This document shows positions 59,719 to 64,000 of a stretch of DNA of 64,000 bases, piece by piece; the stretch's first letter is position 1, and each line of letters begins with the position of its first letter. The stretch is taken from contig NZ_BJHV01000001.1 in NCBI RefSeq assembly GCF_005405925.1, forward strand, positions 9,858,001-9,922,000, given 5' to 3'. Made by a program: the position numbers and the translations under genes. The DNA comes from Streptomyces antimycoticus (GTDB lineage: Bacteria > Actinomycetota > Actinomycetes > Streptomycetales > Streptomycetaceae). The notes beneath the pieces are model-generated. The model ran no database searches and was not told the DNA's origin. It saw nothing but the letters and a program-made list of their open reading frames with translations.

Positions 59719-60999
59719 TCAGCAGACGCCGTCGCCCGGCTTGGGGTTCCCGAGTCCGAAGAGCGGCCGCAGCTTCAGCCCGGCCCAGGTGCCGAGGAGG
59801 GCGAAGCCGCCCCAGACCCAGCCGTGCAGGCTGCCGGAGGCGATGCCCGCGAGGTAGGCGCCGATGTTGCAGCCGCCCGCGAGCCGGGCACCGATGCCCA
59901 TCAGCACCCCGCCGAGCACCGCCGCGGTCGCCGTCCGCCACGGCACGCCGCGGTGCAGGGTCCAGGTGCCGCCGAGCGCCGCGGCGACGGCCGCGCCGAT
60001 CATGATGCCGATGTCGGTGAGACTGGTCTTGTCGGCGAGCACCGGACCGGCGAGCATCTCCTTGTTTCCGGGCTGCTGCCACCAGCTCCAGCTCTCCGGG
60101 TGGCCGCCGAGCGCTCGCACCAGCTCCGCTCCCCACAGGCTGAAGGCACTGGTGACGCCCCATGCACCGCCCGAGACGAGCAGCACTCCGGCGCCCAGCA
60201 CGGCCAGCGCCAGGGCGCCGACCGCCAGCGGCCAGGAGCCGCGCAGGACACGGGCGGCGGCACCGCGCGCGGAGGGCACCGCACCGATTGGCGGCGGGTT
60301 GCGGCGAGCCTGGACGCGACGGCTGACCAGGACGATGGCGGCGAGCACGAGGATCGTCACCGCCCAGGAGCCGAACCAGCCGATGTGGTCTGCCATGACG
60401 ACCGGCTCCAGCGACGGCAGGTCCTTCCACAGGTCGAACTGCCAGGCGGCCAGGGTCGCACCGCCGATGAAGCCGCCGAGTGTGAGCACGATCGACGTCT
60501 GTCCCGAGCCGACCGCGAAGAGGGTGCCGGAGGCGCAGGCCCCACCGAGCTGCATGCCGACGGCGAAGACGAACGAGCCGATCAGCAGCCCGAAGCCGAG
60601 CGGTCCGCCGGAGGGCGCCGGTACGGATCCGAACAGCCCGGTCTTGGTGCCGATGAGCAGGGCGAACAGCGTGGCCGTGGTGCCGAGCAGCAGAGTGTGG
60701 GCGCGCAGGCCGGTGCCATTGCCGACGGCGACCAGCTGCCGCCAGGCGGAGGTGAAGCCGAAGCGGGAGTGGAAGAGGGCGATTCCCAGGGCGAGGCCGA
60801 GCAGCAGCAGAACGCCGGGCTTGGCCCCGTGGGCGGACCAGACATACGCGGTCAGCGCCGCGCCGAGCAGCCCGGACACGGCGAGCGGCACCCGGCGCAC
60901 CGGCGGCGCGGCGGGCGCCTCCGGCCGGGGCACGGAGGTGGGCGAGGGGGACAGCAGTGCGGCGTTCTTCGCTGCCTCGGCGGGCGGGGCGGTGGTCAC
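59719..60999 (-). CDS. YeeE/YedE-family membrane protein (sulfur-compound transporter)
   Basis: About 426 aa. I choose GTG 60999 because GGAG lies 7 nt upstream; ATG 61035 is the longer alternative. It has many hydrophobic segments and two family repeats with conserved cysteines: GGACASGTLFAVGSG and GGCNIGAYLAGIASG. In the characterised relative (YeeE/TsuA) such cysteines relay thiosulfate through the membrane. The N-terminus is Ala/Pro-rich. No TusA-like partner gene is visible next to it. The 132-nt gap downstream (59587-59718) holds the DUF3616-like promoter region and no gene I can support. Confidence 0.85.
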   Translation of the reverse strand: MTTAPPAEAAKNAALLSPSPTSVPRPEAPAAPPVRRVPLAVSGLLGAALTAYVWSAHGAKPGVLLLLGLALGIALFHSRFGFTSAWRQLVAVGNGTGLRAHTLLLGTTATLFALLIGTKTGLFGSVPAPSGGPLGFGLLIGSFVFAVGMQLGGACASGTLFAVGSGQTSIVLTLGGFIGGATLAAWQFDLWKDLPSLEPVVMADHIGWFGSWAVTILVLAAIVLVSRRVQARRNPPPIGAVPSARGAAARVLRGSWPLAVGALALAVLGAGVLLVSGGAWGVTSAFSLWGAELVRALGGHPESWSWWQQPGNKEMLAGPVLADKTSLTDIGIMIGAAVAAALGGTWTLHRGVPWRTATAAVLGGVLMGIGARLAGGCNIGAYLAGIASGSLHGWVWGGFALLGTWAGLKLRPLFGLGNPKPGDGVC

Positions 61000-61120
61000 G
61001 TGCGGACTCCGGAGACGTTCGAAAGGGGGCATCACGCTGGGCGGGCGGGCGGGCGGGCCCGGCCGGGCGGCGCGGCGCCGGGCGGCGGCGCGCGGTGGGG
61101 AAAAACCGGCCGGTTCCGGC

Positions 61121-61204
61121 TCAGCGGCGACAGAGGCCGTCGTCGACGCACCACGCCGAGTTCGCGAACAGCGCGAGACACAGCGGATGGGTGGGTGCGG
61201 ACAT
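61121..61204 (-). CDS. Small cysteine-containing ORF, possible leader peptide
   Basis: 27 codons, ATG 61204 to TGA 61121, with Cys at 9, 19 and 25, ending CRR. It lies 121 nt upstream of the transporter start on the same strand. Short Cys-bearing leader ORFs upstream of sulfur genes are known in actinobacteria and act by attenuation. No strong ribosome site is seen. The rest of 61000-61299 is very GC-rich with no other ORF I can support. Confidence 0.35.
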   Translation of the reverse strand: MSAPTHPLCLALFANSAWCVDDGLCRR

Positions 61205-61259
61205 GTACTCGAGGATATGGTCCGGATTTCAAAAACTGGACCCTGGTCTCACCATGTGA

Positions 61260-61279
61260 TCTGTGGAGTCAGCCACAGA
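61260..61279. terminator. Small dyad downstream of the XRE-cupin gene
   Basis: TCTGTGG-agtcag-CCACAGA, a perfect 7-bp stem 20 nt past the XRE-cupin stop. It may be a weak terminator for that gene or an operator for the transporter transcript. Confidence 0.4.
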
Positions 61280-61299
61280 CGGATCCCATCCCGGGACGG

Positions 61300-61899
61300 T
61301 CAGTGCCCGGCCGGTGCCAGATGTGCGCGCTCTCCCTGTGCGCCGAACAGGGTGAGCACCTCCGCGGGCCGGCTGTCGGCACTGCCGATCCAGTGCGGTA
61401 TGCGGGTGTCGAACTCCGCCGCCTCGCCGGCGCCGAGCCGGAACTCCCGCTCGCCGAGCACAAACCTGGCGTGTCCGTCCAGGACGTAGAACCACTCGTA
61501 TCCCTCGTGGGTCTGCGGCTTCATCGTGGGTGACCGGCCGGCGGGCGGATAGATGACCTTGTAGGCCTGGATACCGCCGGCCCGCCTGGTCAGCGGCACC
61601 ATCACCAGCCCGGATCGCCGCACCGGCCGCAGGTGGATGCGCGGGTCGCCGGTGGGCGGCGCCGCGACGAGATCGTCGAGCGGGACGCCGTGCGCCCGGG
61701 CCAGGGGCAGCAGCTGCTCCAGCGTGGGGCGGAGCTTGCCGTTCTCGAGACGGGACAGGGTGCTCGCCGTGAGGCCGGTCTCGTTCGCCAGCGCCGCCAG
61801 CGTGGCGCTCCGCGCCCGGCGCAGGGCACGCAGCCGCGGTCCCACTCCGGCCAGCACGTCTTCCGCGGGGTTGTCCGGGTTGTCCATCCGGTTGTCCAT
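61300..61899 (-). CDS. XRE-family regulator with C-terminal cupin domain
   Basis: 199 aa from ATG 61899; an ATG four codons in (61887) is also possible, and neither has a clear ribosome site. Helix-turn-helix at residues about 22-75 (LRALRRARSATLAAL, then ETGLTASTLSRLENGKLRPT). Cupin at residues about 125-190 with THEGYEWFYVLDG and FDTRIPHWIG, keeping the His/Glu positions of the fold. This architecture is that of small-molecule-sensing repressors, including the sulfur regulator SutR. Its position upstream of the sulfur transporter on the same strand suggests that target. It may also act on the divergent methyltransferase gene. Confidence 0.9.
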   Translation of the reverse strand: MDNRMDNPDNPAEDVLAGVGPRLRALRRARSATLAALANETGLTASTLSRLENGKLRPTLEQLLPLARAHGVPLDDLVAAPPTGDPRIHLRPVRRSGLVMVPLTRRAGGIQAYKVIYPPAGRSPTMKPQTHEGYEWFYVLDGHARFVLGEREFRLGAGEAAEFDTRIPHWIGSADSRPAEVLTLFGAQGERAHLAPAGH

Positions 61900-61909
61900 C
61901 CCCCGATGA

Positions 61910-61935
61910 TGCGGATCCGCAATTTTTCTTGCAAG
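61910..61935. promoter_or_regulatory. Two palindromes at the XRE-cupin / methyltransferase divergent promoter
   Basis: TGCGGATCCGCA (61910-61921, perfect 12-bp palindrome) and CTTGCAAG (61928-61935, perfect 8 bp), separated by an A/T-rich run. They start 11 nt upstream of the XRE-cupin ATG, where an autorepressor would bind. Confidence 0.45.
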
Positions 61936-62031
61936 AGCGAAATGGTGGCATCGAGGCTGTCGGTACCTCACCGGCGTCGAAGGCGCGTATCGGATCACGC
62001 TCGGCACGCCGGCCGACGAAGGGCGACTCAG

Positions 62032-62721
62032 ATGGATTCCACGCAAGGTCGACGACCCACTGGCCACGCCGGGGATCAGGGCACGGCGGACGCGGACGCC
62101 GCGCAGTTCTGGGAGCGGCACTACGGCACCCGGCGGAGCTGGGACGCGCATGTCAACCCGCTGCTCGCCGAGACCGCCGCTCCGCTGCACCCCGGCGCCG
62201 CTCTGGATCTGGGCTGCGGCCCCGGCGGCGACGCCATCTGGCTGGCCCAGCAGGGCTGGCATGTCACCGCCGTGGACATCTCCACCACGGCCGTCGAACG
62301 GGTGCGGGAGCGCGCCCGCGATCTCGGCGTCGGGGACCGGGTCGCCACCGAACAGCACGATCTGGCCCGCAGCTTCCCGGCCGGCCAGTTCGATCTGGTC
62401 TCCGCCCAGTACTTCCACACCCCGTTCTCGCTGCCCCGCAGCCGAGTCCTGCGCACCGCCGCGGGGGCGCTGCGCCCCGGCGGGCTCCTGCTGATCGTCG
62501 ACCACGGCTCCACCGCGCCCTGGTCGTGGAACCAGGACCCCGACATCCACTACCCCACGCCCACCGAGATCGCCGCCGAACTCGATCTCGACCCCGCGCA
62601 CTGGTCCGTGCTGCGCGCCGGGATGCCCGGCCGCCAGGCCACCGGACCCGCTGGTGAGAGCGCCACCGTCATCGACAACGTCCTGCTCGTCCAGCGACGC
62701 GACCGCCGGACGGCCGCCTGA
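62032..62721 (+). CDS. Class I SAM-dependent methyltransferase
   Basis: 229 aa from ATG 62032, AAGGG 9 nt upstream. SAM-binding motif I LDLGCGPGGDAIWLA (residues about 57-71), VTAVDIS as motif II, and FDLVSAQYFH plus LRPGGLLLIVDHG further on. TehB-like small-molecule methyltransferase; substrate unknown. Divergent from the XRE-cupin regulator and followed by a DinB-like gene 34 nt downstream, probably one transcript. Confidence 0.9.
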   Translation: MDSTQGRRPTGHAGDQGTADADAAQFWERHYGTRRSWDAHVNPLLAETAAPLHPGAALDLGCGPGGDAIWLAQQGWHVTAVDISTTAVERVRERARDLGVGDRVATEQHDLARSFPAGQFDLVSAQYFHTPFSLPRSRVLRTAAGALRPGGLLLIVDHGSTAPWSWNQDPDIHYPTPTEIAAELDLDPAHWSVLRAGMPGRQATGPAGESATVIDNVLLVQRRDRRTAA

Positions 62722-62755
62722 ACCACACGACGTCACGACGCACAGGAGCGACTCG

Positions 62756-63265
62756 ATGCACGAAAGCAGTGCCCAGCGATCCCGGACTCGGAGGAAGGAA
62801 ACCGGCCCTCCGGCGACCGGCGCCGATGAGAAGGCCACCCTGCGGGGCTTCCTCGACTATCTGCGGAACTCGGTCGCGGACAAGGCCGCGGGCGTACCGG
62901 AACCGCAGGTCCGAACGGGTGGAGTGCCCTCGGGCACCAGCCTCCTCGGACTGCTCAAGCATCTGGCGTTCGTCGAGCGGTTCTACTTCCTCGGCGAGGA
63001 CGCCGGCGACTGGCCCGCGACCATGCGGCCGTCCGCGCAGGACACCCTCGACGGCGTGCTCGCCGACTACCGCAAGACCATCGAGCGGGCGAACCGCGTC
63101 ATCGACGCCTGCCCGGATCTGGCTCTCCCCGCTCCGCGGGCCCCGCGCCGGGGGTCGGCGCCGTCGATGCGCTGGGTCCTGGTGCACATGATCGAGGAGA
63201 CCGGCCGGCACGCCGGTCACGCCGACATCCTCCGTGAGCAGATCGACGGATCCACCGGCCGCTGA
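62756..63265 (+). CDS. DinB-like (DUF664) protein
   Basis: 169 aa from ATG 62756, AGGAG 7 nt upstream. Four-helix DinB/DUF664 pattern with metal-ligand histidines: LLKHLAFVERFYF (about 67), and HMIEETGRHAGHADILREQ near the C-terminus. These proteins are often thiol-dependent or of unknown activity. The basic N-terminal 25 residues are not part of the domain. It stops 6 nt before the convergent TetR stop. Confidence 0.88.
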   Translation: MHESSAQRSRTRRKETGPPATGADEKATLRGFLDYLRNSVADKAAGVPEPQVRTGGVPSGTSLLGLLKHLAFVERFYFLGEDAGDWPATMRPSAQDTLDGVLADYRKTIERANRVIDACPDLALPAPRAPRRGSAPSMRWVLVHMIEETGRHAGHADILREQIDGSTGR

Positions 63266-63271
63266 CACCGG

Positions 63272-63901
63272 CTACCGCCCAGGAGGGCCGATCTCGCAGC
63301 CCAGCAGCCGCAGACAGGTGTCCAGCATGCGGCGTGCGCTCTCCGGGGAGGTGGTGTCGGGGTGCTGGAGGCGGAGGTCGGTCCAGCGGCGGATGACCTC
63401 GAAGATCCCGCCGACGAGCAGGGCCGTGAGGGCTGCCGCGTCGGCCTCGGAGACGGCGGGGCCCTCGCCCGCTTCGGTCGCGCGGTGTGCGATGACCTGC
63501 TCGGCCAGCCGCCGGCAGGCGGGACGTACGAGGTCGCGGAAGGTGTCGGCCGCCCGCTGGGAGGCGGCACTGGGATACAGGTTGTGGTACAGCTCCGCGT
63601 GCTCGGCGGCGAAGTCGACGAGCCGGTGGACGGGGGCCATCGGACCGGCTCCGGCCCCGCCGGGCTCCTCGGTGCCCACGGCCGTGCGCAGGGCATCGCC
63701 GACCGCGCCCGCCACGGCGTCGTCGCGGTCACGGAAGTGCTGGTAGAAGACCTGCCGGCTGACATCGGCGCGGCCGGTGATGTCGGCGACGGAGATGTCC
63801 GCCACCCGCCGCTCGTGCACCAGCGCGAACGCGGCCTCCTTGAGCTGCGCGCGCACGCGGGCCGCCCTGGGATCGGTGCTCGCCGCTCGGGTGGGGCTCA
63901 C
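63272..63901 (-). CDS. TetR/AcrR-family transcriptional regulator
   Basis: 209 aa, starting at GTG 63901 with GAAGG upstream. Helix-turn-helix at residues about 16-60 (LKEAAFALVHERRVADISV, then RADVSRQVFYQHFRDRD). The C-terminal half has HAELYHNLYPS and LLVGGIFEVIRRW. Probably controls a gene beyond the right edge, where a divergent promoter is visible. Confidence 0.9.
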   Translation of the reverse strand: MSPTRAASTDPRAARVRAQLKEAAFALVHERRVADISVADITGRADVSRQVFYQHFRDRDDAVAGAVGDALRTAVGTEEPGGAGAGPMAPVHRLVDFAAEHAELYHNLYPSAASQRAADTFRDLVRPACRRLAEQVIAHRATEAGEGPAVSEADAAALTALLVGGIFEVIRRWTDLRLQHPDTTSPESARRMLDTCLRLLGCEIGPPGR

Positions 63902-63962
63902 GGGGCCTTCGTCCCTTCCGTCCGCGCGGGTCCGCTCTCACCTGCGCCGGGCCAGGGGGGCG

Positions 63963-63991
63963 TTGACGCGTCTCCACGATAGCCATACGGT
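63963..63991 (+). promoter_or_regulatory. Candidate promoter at the right edge
   Basis: TTGACG (63963-63968), 17-bp spacer, TACGGT (63986-63991). It points out of the window, divergent from the TetR gene. Confidence 0.35.
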
Positions 63992-64000
63992 CACTTCGTA

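Noticed and set aside
59824..61533. Long plus-strand frames over the transporter gene (569 and 541 codons)
   Set aside because: They are antisense to the YeeE-type gene, which has clear membrane segments and family motifs on the minus strand.
63729..63986. Minus-strand ORF starting at ATG 63986
   Set aside because: Arg/Gly/Pro-rich and out of frame with the TetR gene, which has a clear helix-turn-helix and its own ribosome site.

Overview
The window is GC-rich DNA with strongly GC-biased third codon positions, long modular type I polyketide synthase (PKS) genes and actinomycete-style regulators (TetR, HxlR, XRE-cupin). It looks like the chromosome of a Streptomyces or close relative. About 55 kb on the left is one end of a giant macrolide PKS cluster. 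About 9 kb on the right is ordinary flanking chromosome.

PKS region. Four co-directional PKS genes (1-17736, cut by the left edge; 17782-27399; 27457-37821; 37872-45626) carry nine extension modules and a terminal thioesterase. I call the modules a to i. A fifth PKS gene (45739-52666) lies after the thioesterase gene. It starts with a free-standing loading ACP followed by a fully reducing module, so it encodes the start of the assembly line. Two small genes follow it: an adenylate-forming acyl-CoA ligase and a stand-alone acyltransferase whose start overlaps the ligase stop (ATGA). Together they would activate a carboxylic-acid starter and place it on the loading ACP. Translating modules a to i into chemistry gives a chain end with a 2-methyl-2,4-dienoate, 6-Me, 7-OH, 9-OH, 10-Me, 11-OH, 14-Me, 15-OH, 17-keto and 19-OH. 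This matches, from memory, the carboxyl half of azalomycin F/niphimycin-type guanidyl macrolides, where C17 forms a hemiketal. The starter would then be 4-guanidinobutyrate. That assignment is inference; the domain content is seen directly.

Two modules are structurally odd. Module b has a dehydratase (DH) but no ketoreductase (KR), and a Pro/Thr/Glu-rich then Arg-rich linker sits in the KR position. The terminal module i carries two KRs: a degenerate B-type KR whose C-terminal part is interrupted by a complete A-type KR cassette resembling those of modules a and e. Near-identical cassettes (a 395-bp perfect KR repeat in modules d and h, and four homogenised methylmalonyl-AT cassettes) show that the cluster exchanges domains by recombination.

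Six genes or gene segments are broken by one-base losses, always inside a C or G run of 4-5. This is most simply a systematic sequencing error, and I annotate through the breaks.

Right flank (55.3-64 kb): a TetR regulator with an apparently leaderless promoter and an alpha/beta hydrolase, sharing an operator-like motif; an HxlR-family regulator convergent with a RidA-like gene, with four copies of a 15-bp dyad at their promoters; a secreted DUF3616-like protein; a YeeE/YedE-type sulfur transporter preceded by a small cysteine-containing ORF and an XRE-cupin regulator; a SAM-dependent methyltransferase; a DinB-like protein; and a second TetR regulator. I saw no rRNA, tRNA, insertion sequence or CRISPR array.
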